From contig PAPY01000038.1 of NCBI GenBank assembly GCA_002709565.1, positions 1 to 64,000 on the forward strand: a stretch of 64,000 nucleotides of DNA. The letters run 5' to 3'. Shown here one piece after another: positions 47,701 to 56,431 of the stretch (positions are counted from its first letter, which is position 1; the number at the start of each line of letters is the position of its first letter). A program made the translations under genes and the position numbers. Source of the DNA: Legionellales bacterium (GTDB lineage: Bacteria > Pseudomonadota > Gammaproteobacteria > UBA1113). Below the pieces are notes generated by a model. The model saw only the letters and a program-made list of their open reading frames with translations. It was not told the origin of the DNA and made no database searches.

Positions 47701-49778
47701 GCAGCATTTTCTGTGATGTTTTGCAAAGCAATCGTAGAAAATCGAGAAGCATTAGCTTTGTTATGCTTCTTGATTTCATTGTTATAATTAACAAAAAACT
47801 CTGACAGTAAGCCACCATCATTGATGCTGACTTTACCATCCGCATAATTAAAAACAATTTGTCCTGTAAGCAATCGGTCAAATGGTCCTAGCTTACGCAA
47901 TAAGTACCCTTCACATGTCTTGAGGTGATGATCTAACTCCCCAAGCAAATCTGCAGCAGAGGATTTTTCATTGCTCCAGCCTAACGAACCAAAGATATTC
48001 TTCGCGAACAAAACCCAGCTATTTTTCTTCTTAGCATTGGCGATAGCCTGCCTTAGCGCACGTATTTTTTTATAGTATTGCTCTAGCTTTCCTTTTTCAC
48101 TATCACGAACGTCTTTACCTAGATTATTGACTAATTTGTCAATAGCGTCTGGCAAGTCAGACTGTAGCTCAGGTTTAAGTTTACCATCTGCGCCAATCAT
48201 GTCTTTCAACGCATCAGTAACACCCGGCAAATCCTTGCCATACTCATAAAACCCTTCTAGGAAAACCCTTGCTTCAACTTCATGAGACTTTAGAAACTCT
48301 CCAAATTCAAGTACTGGATTCACTTGAGCTGATAACTCAGCCAAATATCGTGCACAGAGCTTTTGTTCAATTTTACCTTCTTTATGTTCACTCCATGTAA
48401 CAGTGCCAAATAACCAGTGATAGCCTTTGTTATACCACGTGATTTTATCAACCTTATCGTCAGCAGACTTAAATCTATTTCGTAATTTTTTTGCGAATTG
48501 TTCTTTTGCTCGATAAGGTAGGCGAGCAGTGGTAAATTTACCGTGTTCATTAACCATTTCCCTGAAGAGTGCAAAGCGCTCATGGCCCTTGTTAATAGCT
48601 ATATGGTGAACATATTCATTACCTTTCGAATCTACACCGTAGACTTTCTGACGCTTTGTAGCGAAGGGACGAGCGTTGGCTAAGACACCAAAAGCAACTG
48701 TTGCAGCTTTGCGTTTAGCAAACTTTGCCTCACCCTCATCGAGGCGATCAAGTACATCACGGGCTTCCTGAACAAACGAAGCCCTGCGTGAGTGCAAATC
48801 ACTGCGATTAAACCAGTGGTGAAATGAATTAGGGGAAAAGAATGACAAGAGATAGCCCAAAATACCTTGCTGATTTAACAATAGTAATCGTTGGTACTCT
48901 TTGCCTTCAATGAGGTCTTTACTCACTCTTTCGACAAAATCTTCTGCCGCACTAGTGCCATGTTTGCTAAAATCATCTTTTAACTGGATCATTTGTGATA
49001 GAATATCAGCCACACGCTTTTTAAAGCTAGCACAAACCTTGGCATATTCGTCATCCTTGCTACTCGGCATAAACAGCTTAGACAGATGAACATACTCTTC
49101 TAGCTTTTTAATTCTTTCTTGGTGTGCTTCAACTTGAATATCTTTAGTAGTGTCTTTGGTTTTGTCATTTCTATCTTTGATAACCTTAACTTTCTTGGGA
49201 ACATCCTTTGCATCAATAGCAAGAGAATCAAGGTGCTCAACAAGCTTCTCTTCACTTTGAAGCTTAACAGCTACTTGTTTGCCTGCATAATGAAATAGTT
49301 TTTCTTCTTCTTCAGTACGCAGCCCACTGTCATTCAGTTCAGATGTTTTAATTCCCTGTAAACGTCGACGCTCTTGAAGAAAAGCAATGACTTCGTTTAA
49401 TAGCTCTGCTTTTGCAAGCTCATACCGCTTTTTGAGATATTGCTCAGTCGATTCAGCCGTATCTTCGTTTGAAGTAAAAAGTCGAGCAGCCCTTAAAGTT
49501 GCAAAGATTTGTCTAAAATTTTCTCGGCTTTCATAATCTGCATCCGCCTCAATTGAAGCTTCTAAGCTGTAAAGATCATCGATAGAGTGATTAGAACCAG
49601 CATCGATTATTCGCTTGGCAAACTCCCGAATCTCCCTCTCCATCATTGAGTCTGCACTACCTGGCTTGGCAGCTACACTACCAGACTCGGGAACTAAACC
49701 AGCCTTACTAGGAGCAGCAGTTTCAGGTCGTTGTTCACCAGCGCTAGCAACAGGACCTTGATTCGATTCTTTGGACAT
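38793..49778 (-). CDS. Giant protein of unknown function, 3661 aa
   Basis: One uninterrupted 11-kb frame. I chose the ATG at 49778 because GGAGGAG lies six bases upstream, although the frame opens 32 codons earlier. The protein begins with a Ser/Ala/Pro-rich segment of about 45 residues, continues as a charged, apparently all-helical body with no membrane stretch or signal peptide, and ends with about 120 residues rich in Ser, Pro and Ala (for example SSTGSSPAPSPRS; PVAIA occurs twice). I recognise no catalytic motif or known domain. Base composition is visibly more A/T-rich than in the flanking mur genes. It ends at a strong terminator and is the bulk of an insertion splitting mraY from murD. 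A cytosolic scaffold or a translocated effector are the two obvious ideas; neither is proven. Confidence 0.85.
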   Translation of the reverse strand: MSKESNQGPVASAGEQRPETAAPSKAGLVPESGSVAAKPGSADSMMEREIREFAKRIIDAGSNHSIDDLYSLEASIEADADYESRENFRQIFATLRAARLFTSNEDTAESTEQYLKKRYELAKAELLNEVIAFLQERRRLQGIKTSELNDSGLRTEEEEKLFHYAGKQVAVKLQSEEKLVEHLDSLAIDAKDVPKKVKVIKDRNDKTKDTTKDIQVEAHQERIKKLEEYVHLSKLFMPSSKDDEYAKVCASFKKRVADILSQMIQLKDDFSKHGTSAAEDFVERVSKDLIEGKEYQRLLLLNQQGILGYLLSFFSPNSFHHWFNRSDLHSRRASFVQEARDVLDRLDEGEAKFAKRKAATVAFGVLANARPFATKRQKVYGVDSKGNEYVHHIAINKGHERFALFREMVNEHGKFTTARLPYRAKEQFAKKLRNRFKSADDKVDKITWYNKGYHWLFGTVTWSEHKEGKIEQKLCARYLAELSAQVNPVLEFGEFLKSHEVEARVFLEGFYEYGKDLPGVTDALKDMIGADGKLKPELQSDLPDAIDKLVNNLGKDVRDSEKGKLEQYYKKIRALRQAIANAKKKNSWVLFAKNIFGSLGWSNEKSSAADLLGELDHHLKTCEGYLLRKLGPFDRLLTGQIVFNYADGKVSINDGGLLSEFFVNYNNEIKKHNKANASRFSTIALQNITENAASYKDLFLGSGFNDVERHKFNLIFIKKEIAEAKAKSGDKYRQYVELLEACREELIYPEQAQHEEITEIELVIEEEERKFFDRLADEHNADESVTEQLKITKPEHNDELFKNAAEVWLQSPYAQHFVDQYRKFLKTKGNDVLATFDALCREHKVTSLGPDSSGFFLGYQAVFNAAKSFIDVEGDERKFWNFEFFVKYLGEQPDQNQYGEDLTDKGKLTGDKKQDYENYQSLRDYFLYSLSLPSRSYVEAQPDSETKTKVTDQLDNPPTLARRLERKHQFLLGKYTGSIAYTIVVRGAGTENEMTDKVLGQIETALYLVKNKAPGYQDPELEEALVLLKNIINLDVDAIFPAQQLNDKSGESSKYKLTDEQKRALERVVSPELLRFHKSQLDVCQYLLRTYGARFNLDYLRKRVTVSKDKFEKIKLFVQQNSDYNFAKEGAENRAISQASYYFKLEPEAGVDDGGAGQEDSNLVFERTESNLEDAARALNAASKDDVKLDIKETITEFMDGYVEANLTLAQDKQWINAEVYQQLILAYQELLSDEELEPKQKLKQFKKILDSYTPIQTDEQKQQADVLYFLNEGIDDYLKDKRKALFVYDGKFTGPGIPLLYFAPAVDAPELVKKYVHKRFGYLFGVQPQENAGEVDLLPARVLDSGVEADTPDGKFLISDKFTEDTLAVNALNKEVEKYIKQVRIADKDNNHIDWIAAENNNVVKDGYVWRADVQSVLDSYPCIKLEHKVAYQCKHMVALLNAHFRTDFVAGNQPRRKLSEIPKPLKDYVAELKQRKAVNGGELFPASQLQNVVEAIKRDHLAVRTEAERWSMTTEWFMRQLVELQPCSEFKNVLAELQVTKALFLLQADFNEAVRNNEYIRYTNWLLKSTPKYVDEDFRLISKHGRQAADILFYSQFLADKLPVAVPFKDTRGALHYREQPWEIIATTIFGSRKRVWSRSIENIFYSYAESPNIIRIIRLIELLQVADRNALQSYMAHIDKYASFSEQELAGLNTILLWYLREHGWSYHAADLAYRYGNAEVRNEYTLAKLEECSEDVMPFAMEDFLNYLAEPPEVMFQRKSKPIFEKYFNDSRKLQVSKLLTGCSSKNKCQNARLIALIDTVVAKTTWHPRDEMILKYFGEAADNSHVEGISREQKKRHQHAYHQLIVKRTGEILRRETGQGDCLPVNAFVNHPDDKNNKSEARQKFARNEILRYTDERKQSVGYRTLNKSARIELFGTDEKVLKDLADAIQKAIAIDKLGESDSFVQALFYLFSGEDFCTDLMLPDKSMQYVQKQKDRYEAMKISICVRDIISALQSGDIKGAKDRYNAEVTLAKSVRKEMRNSSPFELIFDKLHTYLPQIFREYERYLASNQRLILRASAERLLDTETLPGIERELQLLSEELTKCKGESSYDPKAFDALRTKPNQDGVDSAVDGDPFAGFLTLPLDPFTTRNEKANVRKLLVNQDNFSGHVAYLNEYFKEKAKVKAQKPKVSVTVGDFLQYPKLGSEPGRFAYLAEYLQRVQIGKEEQSKYLPVIAEYIESVLSVEDAEEREKLAFSAWLTGGSELHESAEAANGEQLSRLKEHASTIIANFVELDMLARARRVARAVQRDAEDSVVPEQKEKPHEYQARVAQKLSEIEENIKTTAEKFSGKVMGTTETVARAVATIAGMVGLDTKLDRNQLINELRDNKIDINDVKSVLFALLPSRMRGAYEVTINNLNISHAELLADLILIIDTCKDDAYKLLRSLHAKLYDAERGASSLLTHQAIVAEGTDVSDVERTVSAMPKVLQMAQHRVYVAAESILAHDEEQAIRKHMEDIDSKIVSDLHKTITGAYVGVKDEIKAITEKNSYVNQQFSNVMSQLDQVASKLYFVLPVYDSSTGERDKSEYAKFFDLLPLLDAERKQLLNNKIDQLLNDKKAVLGQQVVSALEALQVFINHPIQAPTRHTVFKGDVSKKSSIKETANYAFEDEAKYQKRVRQHHERLAATKAELARYHEFASKHLPLLGRFVELLNVSQDGDQRLLHRDGTPISWDALYSAFESYLPGDEVALSRLRGQLVNASEASVYVEHLVSALLLIIDAKLGQREVTQEEYEEAKAEFEQYGAYASIIWKLVKLSKHEPDSKQVNLPTGVEVYYTNVCPDECIITSEEACLMSRHISKHTNGLAELNRCDEHIRLLSDKLMGVIDGQQVYHLGFPVLIHEYREQLSKIPSTHATEQPQLSMQNAEAILLESMVLRLEYKAPGLASLIKDAGKKSIKDFTALIDELPLLQPSEQEYLVYLLKTLDAQSLRRIKGRLSFALSAIVGELSEGGIVTKVMSAKNNIRAVQGVECLEAVKDTVRQLAESFELVNVSGILGASEVLACLNEPATSDEGQLTKDKLQLLEQFRRHASLQQKNDFMTFVEYRKDLIGEERLALVKARLSSPSVLHITGSIDSYLKAVKDDGFTEFPELNSDVDRLLEDIAQERRAGTSVKQSYYGKREIDFSVASLVRHLMYFNADQGGCVNLNYYFNYKPQELTRILLLIERLGTTRQKQQLGHFINKAKVVDIVVNGTHQMALPYCLSKLNSDEISSICDFLLSERNRTILQKAKAEAKSQEFLTLDSRARRIDLFLQKFLQNDSVKAQYAMLYLYGYRDPKNPDKKPIFGALDVSAITKNEFGATYAAPLPINYPYETLQNQQWLPVLKRKGYKDEELDRRLHKMSLSVKEALLTVFLFDEDQGNLNKLKIKFAEAIRYYVEAKRERADAELRNCDGIKTVVSRYLAGDGKDTDGILSIFYPQEYLDIVYAAVHSKDESEKNAAQARILTDNIRDSILMAEPRDAALGQLSMITDSEHEILLSQQEGERECYTPEQHQTDSDVSSTGSSPAPSPRSTSDDERQASVLPDEQGSIVGTSPVAIAAAERQQADSVILSSHPDSQGSLLSASLAAGICKGGPAQDATQPVSVPTEGGEVNAAGSENAKSAPVAIAKPSNRR

Positions 49779-50181
49779 TTCTTGCTCCTCCGAGTAGGTG
49801 GTAGTGTCATTTTTTGAAGCACTTACGCCGAGTCGACTAAAATCTGTTCGGCATAACTCGTAAAATAATAACAAAACATTAAGGGAATCTTAAGTGTTTT
49901 GTTTAAATTGCTTATTTTTCTCAGTTTTTTGGCCATTTTTACTGTCAAACTGTGACTATTTGAGCAATTTGGTTACAAAGTTTGGTCATAGTAAGGGGAT
50001 TAGCTTAACTGGGCCTTAATCAATGGCCTGGATTTGGGGGTTTTTGGGATTTTTTTACATTAAAAGTGTATTTTTGTTGTGATCTCGAGTGTTTTGGTTA
50101 AAATCGAGTGGATTGGAGATAAATATTAGCCCAAAAGCCTCTATGCTCGGACAAACAATGACTAGCCAAGGTAGCCACAGC
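49779..50181. other. Leader region between giant gene and STAS-like gene
   Basis: A/T-rich divergent intergenic region. It contains the ribosome site of the giant gene and presumably divergent promoters, none convincing enough to place. In-frame starts for the STAS-like gene exist at 50089 (GTG), 50143 and 50158, so part of this may be coding. Confidence 0.4.
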
Positions 50182-50469
50182 ATGAATTCCATTCCCAGCC
50201 CTGCAGACAATTCCCATATCATTGTATCCTTGGCAAAGCTAGGCTTTGAGACTCTTATGTCTCGATCGCAGGCAAAGTCTATCTTGTTGAATTTAAATAC
50301 ATTCACCCACATCACCCTCGACTTTACTGATGTCAGACTCGTCGGCCAAGGATTTATCGATGAAATCTTTCGGGTTTATCAAAATGCTCACCCAGAGATT
50401 TCTTTCGACTATATCAATGTAAATGAGGATATGATGTTTATGATTGAGCGTGGGTTGCCAAGGAACTAA
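50182..50469 (+). CDS. STAS-like (DUF4325) protein
   Basis: A small protein of about 95 residues whose core matches the DUF4325 STAS-like domain: SRSQAKSILLNL, HITLDFTDVRLVGQGFIDEI, then FRVYQNAHPEISFDYIN and NEDMMFMI. Such domains resemble anti-sigma-factor antagonists and are often found near histidine-kinase-like ATPases, but none is visible here. The start is uncertain (50089, 50143, 50158 or 50182); I used the last, which has AAGG upstream and fits the domain. It converges on mraY with only four bases between the stop codons. Confidence 0.7.
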   Translation: MNSIPSPADNSHIIVSLAKLGFETLMSRSQAKSILLNLNTFTHITLDFTDVRLVGQGFIDEIFRVYQNAHPEISFDYINVNEDMMFMIERGLPRN

Positions 50470-50473
50470 CCCC

Positions 50474-51556
50474 CTACCGCAACTTCAACGTCGCCAAACC
50501 ACACAAGACCAACAACACGGTGATGATCCAGAACCTGACCACGACTTTGGGTTCGGGCCAACCTTTAAGTTCGAAGTGATGGTGTAATGGTGCCATGCGG
50601 AAGATGCGCTTACGGGTCATTTTGAAGTATCCCACTTGCAGGATGACAGAAACTGTCTCGGCGACGAAGATGCCCCCCATGACGAACAACACTAATTCTT
50701 GTCGGACAATCACCGCCACGGTACCGAGGCCGGCACCTAATGCGAGCGCACCCACATCTCCCATCATCACTTCTGCCGGATATGCATTGAACCAGAGGAA
50801 ACCAAATCCAGCACCCACGAGTGCCGCGCAATACACGCCCACCTCACCTGCACCAGGGATATAAGGGATAAATAAATAATGGGCATAATTCACATTACCC
50901 GTGAGATACGCAAACACCCCAAGCGCACCACCAACCAGTACGGTTGGCAATATGGCTAAACCATCCAAACCATCAGTGAGATTTACCGCATTACTGGTCC
51001 CAACAATGACAAAATACACCAAAGCAATGAACAATGGCCCGAGGGCAACGTAGTAATGTTTAATGAAGGGGATCAATAATTCGGTTTGCACAATACTGTT
51101 CGCCGTGAAGTACAAATACAGCGCCACCGCAATCCCGATTAGCGATTGCCAAAAGTACTTCCACTTGGCGGGCAAGCCTTTGCTGTTCTTGCGAATCAAT
51201 TTACGGTAATCATCAACAAAACCAATAGCACCAAAGCCCAAGGTCACGAGCAACACTATCCACACATATTGATTACTCAAATCCCCCCACAGCAACACAC
51301 TGATTGCGATGCCAAACAATATCAACACACCACCCATGGTCGGTGTGCCGGATTTGCTAAGGTGAGTCTGGGGCCCATCGTCACGTACAACCTGACCTAT
51401 TTGATAAAACTGTAATTTGCGAATAACCATCGGTCCCGCAAGGATAGTCACACCCAATGCCGTCAAGGCCGCAAAAATAGCCCGCAAGGTTAAATAATGA
51501 AAAACACTGAAACCGTGATAGTACTGTTGTAAATGATCCGCTAGCCAAACTAACAT
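50474..51556 (-). CDS. mraY: Phospho-MurNAc-pentapeptide translocase
   Basis: This 360-aa, ten-helix membrane enzyme joins UDP-MurNAc-pentapeptide to undecaprenyl phosphate to form lipid I. Catalytic Asp regions FVDDYRKL and [10 protein letters not shown] and the C-terminal [15 protein letters not shown] are present. Its ATG overlaps the murF stop by seven bases. It is the last gene of the upstream dcw half; normally murD would follow directly. Confidence 0.97.
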   Translation of the reverse strand: MLVWLADHLQQYYHGFSVFHYLTLRAIFAALTALGVTILAGPMVIRKLQFYQIGQVVRDDGPQTHLSKSGTPTMGGVLILFGIAISVLLWGDLSNQYVWIVLLVTLGFGAIGFVDDYRKLIRKNSKGLPAKWKYFWQSLIGIAVALYLYFTANSIVQTELLIPFIKHYYVALGPLFIALVYFVIVGTSNAVNLTDGLDGLAILPTVLVGGALGVFAYLTGNVNYAHYLFIPYIPGAGEVGVYCAALVGAGFGFLWFNAYPAEVMMGDVGALALGAGLGTVAVIVRQELVLFVMGGIFVAETVSVILQVGYFKMTRKRIFRMAPLHHHFELKGWPEPKVVVRFWIITVLLVLCGLATLKLR

Positions 51557-52905
51557 GCGTGACTTTTCTCCTGTAATAATGCCTCGACAATAATTTCCAT
51601 TTGCATACTGCGCGAGCCTTTGACCAACACTACGGTGTCCGGTGTTATTGCCGCCTGAAGCGCCATCGCTAATTGTGCTTTGCTGATATAATGATTGGCC
51701 CCTTCACCAAAGGCATCGACGGTATTGCGAATTAACTCACCGTAACCATACACCGCGTCTACCCCTTGTTGCTTTAGTTGACGCCCCAAATCGCGGTGGT
51801 ATTTCTCTGTTTCATCGCCCAGCTCAGCCATATCACCGGCAACCACGACTTTATGGCCCTTGTGTTCAGCAAGAACTTTTAAGGCTTCAAGAAAACTCGC
51901 TGGATTAGCATTGTAAGTATCATCAATAATTAATGCACCGTTAGTAAGGGTATGTTTGTTAAGGCGCTTGGACACTGCGGTAGTTTTTTCTAAGCCTGAT
52001 TTAATTTTGTTGAGAGGAATATTGATAGCAATTGCACACGCCGCTGCCGTTAAAGCATTCATAACATTGTGTTCACCCAAAATAGGCAAATGCACGGATG
52101 TTTTTTCGATACCACAAACGATATCAAAGCTCGCACAACCCGTCCCATCAATAACGACATTGTCAGCCCTGACTTCTGCATCATTAGCCATGCCAAAGGT
52201 CATCACCGAACGCCCCGGAATCAGCCGCTGCCAATAATCGGCATATTGAGAGTCTATATTAATCACCGCAATGCCGGTATCCTTGAGTCCGGTATATATT
52301 TCAGATTTTGCTTTCGCCACACCCGCGATATCACCAAAACCTTCCAAATGCACCGGGTGCACATTAGTGATCACTGCCACATCCGGTGGCGCAATCTCAC
52401 ATAACCCAGCAATCTCACCGTGGGCATTAGCCCCCATCTCTAGGACCGCGAAATCATGATCCGCTGTAATATTCAAAACCGTTAGCGGTAAGCCTAAATC
52501 ATTATTGAGCGTGCCTTTGGTGGCACAGACATTACCCGCCTCACTCAAAATACTCGCCAGCATGGACTTAGTTGTGGTTTTACCGCAACTGCCAGTAATG
52601 GCAATCTTAGGGATATCCGTATGACGGGCGTGGTATTTGGCGTATTGGCCTAGAGCTTTGCGTACATCTGACACAGTAATGGTCGGCAAATCTGTCTCAA
52701 CAGGTTCACTGACAACCGCCGCCACTGCGCCGTTGTCTTTAGCCGCTTGGATGAATTCATGACCATTGAAGTTCGGCCCCGTGATCGCAAAAAAGATATC
52801 ACCCGCATCAAGGGTGCGAGTATCAATACTGGCTCGTTGGACTTTGACATCCACCCCTTGGTGTTTGCCCTGTAATTGTTGCGCTAATTTGGAAAGATAA
52901 ATCAT
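51550..52905 (-). CDS. murF: UDP-MurNAc-tripeptide--D-Ala-D-Ala ligase
   Basis: This 451-aa Mur ligase adds the D-Ala-D-Ala dipeptide. ATP-binding motif [19 protein letters not shown], middle-domain [10 protein letters not shown] and C-terminal [10 protein letters not shown] are visible. Overlaps murE by four bases (ATGA) and mraY by seven. It requires D-Ala-D-Ala from a Ddl enzyme, whose gene is not in its usual place in this window. Confidence 0.97.
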   Translation of the reverse strand: MIYLSKLAQQLQGKHQGVDVKVQRASIDTRTLDAGDIFFAITGPNFNGHEFIQAAKDNGAVAAVVSEPVETDLPTITVSDVRKALGQYAKYHARHTDIPKIAITGSCGKTTTKSMLASILSEAGNVCATKGTLNNDLGLPLTVLNITADHDFAVLEMGANAHGEIAGLCEIAPPDVAVITNVHPVHLEGFGDIAGVAKAKSEIYTGLKDTGIAVINIDSQYADYWQRLIPGRSVMTFGMANDAEVRADNVVIDGTGCASFDIVCGIEKTSVHLPILGEHNVMNALTAAACAIAINIPLNKIKSGLEKTTAVSKRLNKHTLTNGALIIDDTYNANPASFLEALKVLAEHKGHKVVVAGDMAELGDETEKYHRDLGRQLKQQGVDAVYGYGELIRNTVDAFGEGANHYISKAQLAMALQAAITPDTVVLVKGSRSMQMEIIVEALLQEKSHAC

Positions 52906-54419
52906 GACACATCCTCGTGGTCGTTGCGTAAAGCTTGCTGCACCTGCTGCTGATCGCTAAACGCGTGCTTGGTATCGCCTATTTGTTGGTAGGCTTCATG
53001 GCCCTTACCGGCAATCAATACAATATCCCCTGGACCGGCACCCGTAATAGCATAATGAATCGCGCGTTGCCTTTCAACTTCGCGATGCACCGCCGCCAGT
53101 TGCTTAAACCCCTGACAAATATCCTCAATGATAGCCTCTGGTTCCTCATGGCGGGGATTATCACTGGTAACGATGACTTTGTCGCTCAAGCGCTCTGCCA
53201 CTGCTGCCATCTCAGGGCGTTTGCCCTTATCCCTATCGCCGCCACAACCAAACACGGTGGTAATCGCCCCCGTGGTGTGGGCCTTAATCGCGGTTAAGGC
53301 TTTCTCCAATGCATCCGGGGTATGGGCATAATCAACCACCACTAAGGGTTTGTCCCCGCCACCAAAACGTTGCATGCGTCCAGCTACACCAGGCAAATCA
53401 CCCACCCATTGCAAAATGTCTGTGAGCGCATAACCCATTACACCTAAAACCGTCACCACTGCGAGCAAATTACTGAGATTAAATTCCCCTAATAATCCAC
53501 TATGCAAAGTCCCCTCACCCCAGGGTGTGCGAACTGTTGCCGTAAATCCTTCAGCGTCATACTGAATATCACTGGCAGTGACGGCCGCATCGCTGTTGTT
53601 TTGTGAAGAATAACCGTAAGCCTGCACACTCTCTGACAAATTCGCCACAATTTGCTGACCAAATTCATCATCAATATTCACCACCGCTGAACCTAATCCA
53701 GGTTGCTGGAACAATAATTGTTTAGCTTGGCCATAGCGCTGCATATCCCCGTGAAAATCCAAATGGTCCCGAGTCAGATTGCTAAACACAGCAATATCAA
53801 AATGCACCCCCTGCACCCGCGCCATAGCTAGACCATGTGACGACACTTCCATGGCAATAGCGTTTGCACCTTGGTCATGTAATTGGGATAGAGTTGTTTG
53901 TAGTTCAAGACATGTGGGTGTGGTAAATGTCGTCGGTGTTAATGCATCAGGAAAACCATTACCAATAGTACCAACTACTCCACATTGATTACCTGCCATG
54001 CATAGACTGCGAGCCAGGTATTGGGCGATCGAAGTTTTGCCATTGGTGCCCGTCACCCCTATCACGGTCATCTCTGCTGAAGGGCTATCAAAGAATTCAT
54101 CGATAATTAAACCGGCTTTTTGCCATAAATTTTGTACCCCAAAACTTGGCACCATATGCCCTGTCGGCGTTGTTACATGGGCTTCCTGAGGGAAACCAGA
54201 ACCCGCTTCAAATAACACGGCCACAGCACCCGCTGCAACCGCATCAGCAATATAAGCCCGGGCGTCATTTTCATGACCCATACAAGCAATGAATAAATCG
54301 CCAGGCTTCACCTCTCGACTATCCATACTGATGCCAGTAATGATTTGCGGCCAATGTTCATTAGCGGGAATATAGTCGGCACATAATTCGATAAAAGGTT
54401 TGCTGTTTTTGGTTGACAT
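52902..54419 (-). CDS. murE: UDP-MurNAc-tripeptide synthetase (meso-DAP adding)
   Basis: This 505-aa Mur ligase has the ATP motif GVTGTNGKTSIAQYLA and the signature DNPRHEEP, which in MurE reads as the meso-diaminopimelate type, so the peptidoglycan is probably DAP-linked. Middle-domain FSNLTRDHLDFHG is present. It follows ftsI by 12 bases and overlaps murF. Confidence 0.97.
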   Translation of the reverse strand: MSTKNSKPFIELCADYIPANEHWPQIITGISMDSREVKPGDLFIACMGHENDARAYIADAVAAGAVAVLFEAGSGFPQEAHVTTPTGHMVPSFGVQNLWQKAGLIIDEFFDSPSAEMTVIGVTGTNGKTSIAQYLARSLCMAGNQCGVVGTIGNGFPDALTPTTFTTPTCLELQTTLSQLHDQGANAIAMEVSSHGLAMARVQGVHFDIAVFSNLTRDHLDFHGDMQRYGQAKQLLFQQPGLGSAVVNIDDEFGQQIVANLSESVQAYGYSSQNNSDAAVTASDIQYDAEGFTATVRTPWGEGTLHSGLLGEFNLSNLLAVVTVLGVMGYALTDILQWVGDLPGVAGRMQRFGGGDKPLVVVDYAHTPDALEKALTAIKAHTTGAITTVFGCGGDRDKGKRPEMAAVAERLSDKVIVTSDNPRHEEPEAIIEDICQGFKQLAAVHREVERQRAIHYAITGAGPGDIVLIAGKGHEAYQQIGDTKHAFSDQQQVQQALRNDHEDVS

Positions 54420-54431
54420 GATTAATTTCCA

Positions 54432-56099
54432 CTAAGCTTTGTCTGGCGCTACGTCTAATAGTCGTAATGAACCACTCATTACATTGGCAAAAACCGGCGC
54501 TGCCACCAACCCACCATAAAACTTACCACCAGTGGGATCACGCACGACTACCGCAATCACAATTCTCGGATCACTGGCGGGTGCCGCCCCAACAAACAGT
54601 GCATTGTGGTGATCGGCTTCGTAACCATTAGGACCCACAATACGTGTGGTGCCCGTTTTGCCCAACACCCGGTAGCCAGGCACTTGGCCGCGGGTACCGG
54701 TACCGCCGGGTTGTACCACTGTTTCTAGCATTTGTAAAACTTGATTCGCGACTTGGTGCGGCAGGATACGTTCAGACTCTGGCGCACCATCCAGTTTAAC
54801 CAATGACACTGGATGCTTCACACCACCGGAAGCTAGTTCCGCATAACCCTCGGCTAATTGTAAGGTTGTCACTGATAAACTATAGCCAAAAGATAATGTC
54901 GCTAAACTAAACGGATCTTGTTTGCCATCCATGGGCAAACTGCCCGCAGCCTCCCCCGGGAAACCACTATCTGTGCGCGTACCAAAGCCCATACTCTCCA
55001 GCAAATTCCCCAAACTCTCCGGCGCTAAACTTAACGTGACTTTTGACATTCCAACATTACTGGAATGTTGCAAAATCCCGGTCAAATCCAAAGTCCCATT
55101 GTCGCGACCATCACGCACTGTGCGGTGACCAATTTTGTAATACCCCGGTGATGTTGATACTTTGCTGGTTGGGGTATATTTGCCGCTGGCAATGGCATTA
55201 GCCACACTGAAGGCTTTTAGGGTTGAGCCCGGCTCAAATACATCCGTCACCGCGCGATTACGAAAATTATCATTGCGTCGTTTGTAGCGTTGATTAGGGT
55301 TGTAAGATGGGTAATTCGCCATCCCAAGGACTTCGCCAGTTTTAACATCCAGCACGACTATCGAACCCGACTTTGCCTGGTTGTCTTGTACGGTTTGCTT
55401 CAACTCCCGGTACGCCAAATACTGAATACGGTGATCGAGACTCAGGGTCAATTGATCCCCAGGTTTGGCCTTGCGTTTAACATCCACAATATCCACCACA
55501 TGACCGTAGCGATCTTTCAGTACGAGTTCTTTGCCCGGCACACCCCGCAACCAATCATCATAGGCGAGTTCTAAGCCCTCTTGGCCCACATCATCGATGT
55601 TTGTGAAGCCAACCACGTGAGCCGCACTCTCCCCTTCCGGGTAAAAACGGCGAAACTCTGCTTGCAAATGCACACCTGGAATTTGTAGGGCTTCAATTTG
55701 CGCGCCAATAGCAGGATCAATATGACGTTTGAGATAAACAAATTCTCTGCCGGTATTATTTTGCAGGCGTTTCATGATGGTAGTCGGGTTCTCATGCAAA
55801 AGTTTAGCAATCTTATGTAAATTAGCTTGGTTTGCATCAAATTCTTGAGGATTAATCCACACTGAATTCACCGGTGTCGAGATCGCCAAAGGATAGCCAT
55901 TACGATCGGTAATCATGCCGCGATAAGCGGGGATATGGATGGTACGCAAGGTGCGGGCATTGCCTTGCTTTTGCAAAAATGCGCGATCAACAACCGTTAA
56001 TTGCAACATCCGTGCAACCAATGCAAGACTCGCTACGATTAACAGACCTATGATGAGATAAAAGCGCCAAGGTCTTACGTCAGTATCACTTTGCCTCAC
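54432..56099 (-). CDS. ftsI: Septal transpeptidase FtsI (PBP3)
   Basis: This 555-aa protein has one N-terminal membrane anchor (FYLIIGLLIVASLALVARML), a dimerisation domain and a transpeptidase domain with the three active-site motifs: EPGSTLKAF (SxxK), HSSNVGMS (SxN) and LGKTGTTR (KTG). It cross-links septal peptidoglycan and is a beta-lactam target. GTG start overlaps the ftsL stop (GTGA). Confidence 0.97.
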   Translation of the reverse strand: MRQSDTDVRPWRFYLIIGLLIVASLALVARMLQLTVVDRAFLQKQGNARTLRTIHIPAYRGMITDRNGYPLAISTPVNSVWINPQEFDANQANLHKIAKLLHENPTTIMKRLQNNTGREFVYLKRHIDPAIGAQIEALQIPGVHLQAEFRRFYPEGESAAHVVGFTNIDDVGQEGLELAYDDWLRGVPGKELVLKDRYGHVVDIVDVKRKAKPGDQLTLSLDHRIQYLAYRELKQTVQDNQAKSGSIVVLDVKTGEVLGMANYPSYNPNQRYKRRNDNFRNRAVTDVFEPGSTLKAFSVANAIASGKYTPTSKVSTSPGYYKIGHRTVRDGRDNGTLDLTGILQHSSNVGMSKVTLSLAPESLGNLLESMGFGTRTDSGFPGEAAGSLPMDGKQDPFSLATLSFGYSLSVTTLQLAEGYAELASGGVKHPVSLVKLDGAPESERILPHQVANQVLQMLETVVQPGGTGTRGQVPGYRVLGKTGTTRIVGPNGYEADHHNALFVGAAPASDPRIVIAVVVRDPTGGKFYGGLVAAPVFANVMSGSLRLLDVAPDKA

Positions 56100-56431
56100 G
56101 CCCTCACCATGACAATGGCGTTTTGATCCGGTGTGGTCATACCCAACTGTTGTTGTGCGACTTGTTGCACCCGCGCCTGACTAGACCAGGTGGTTTGTTC
56201 TAGCAACATTTGGTCGCCAGCCATGTTGAGTTCAGCTTCGGTATTCTTAAGGCCTTGTAATTCACCCACGAGTTGACGGTCTAAGTCACGCTCGTATACA
56301 ACGGCAAAAGCCGTCGCTAAAACCATGAATAACGCTGCCATGAACAGCACCGTCTGGCGGTTTAAGACAAGATGGGGCAAGCGTGCGCCAGCACGCATTT
56401 GGGTAGATAAGGCTCGGGTTGCTGCATTCAT
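56096..56431 (-). CDS. ftsL: Cell division protein FtsL
   Basis: This 111-aa bitopic membrane protein has a basic N-terminal tail, a membrane helix (VLFMAALFMVLATAFAVVYE) and a periplasmic leucine-zipper-like coiled coil. It forms a complex with FtsB and FtsQ and activates FtsW/FtsI. Identified mainly by position between rsmH and ftsI and by topology. Overlaps both neighbours by four bases. Confidence 0.92.
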   Translation of the reverse strand: MNAATRALSTQMRAGARLPHLVLNRQTVLFMAALFMVLATAFAVVYERDLDRQLVGELQGLKNTEAELNMAGDQMLLEQTTWSSQARVQQVAQQQLGMTTPDQNAIVMVRA

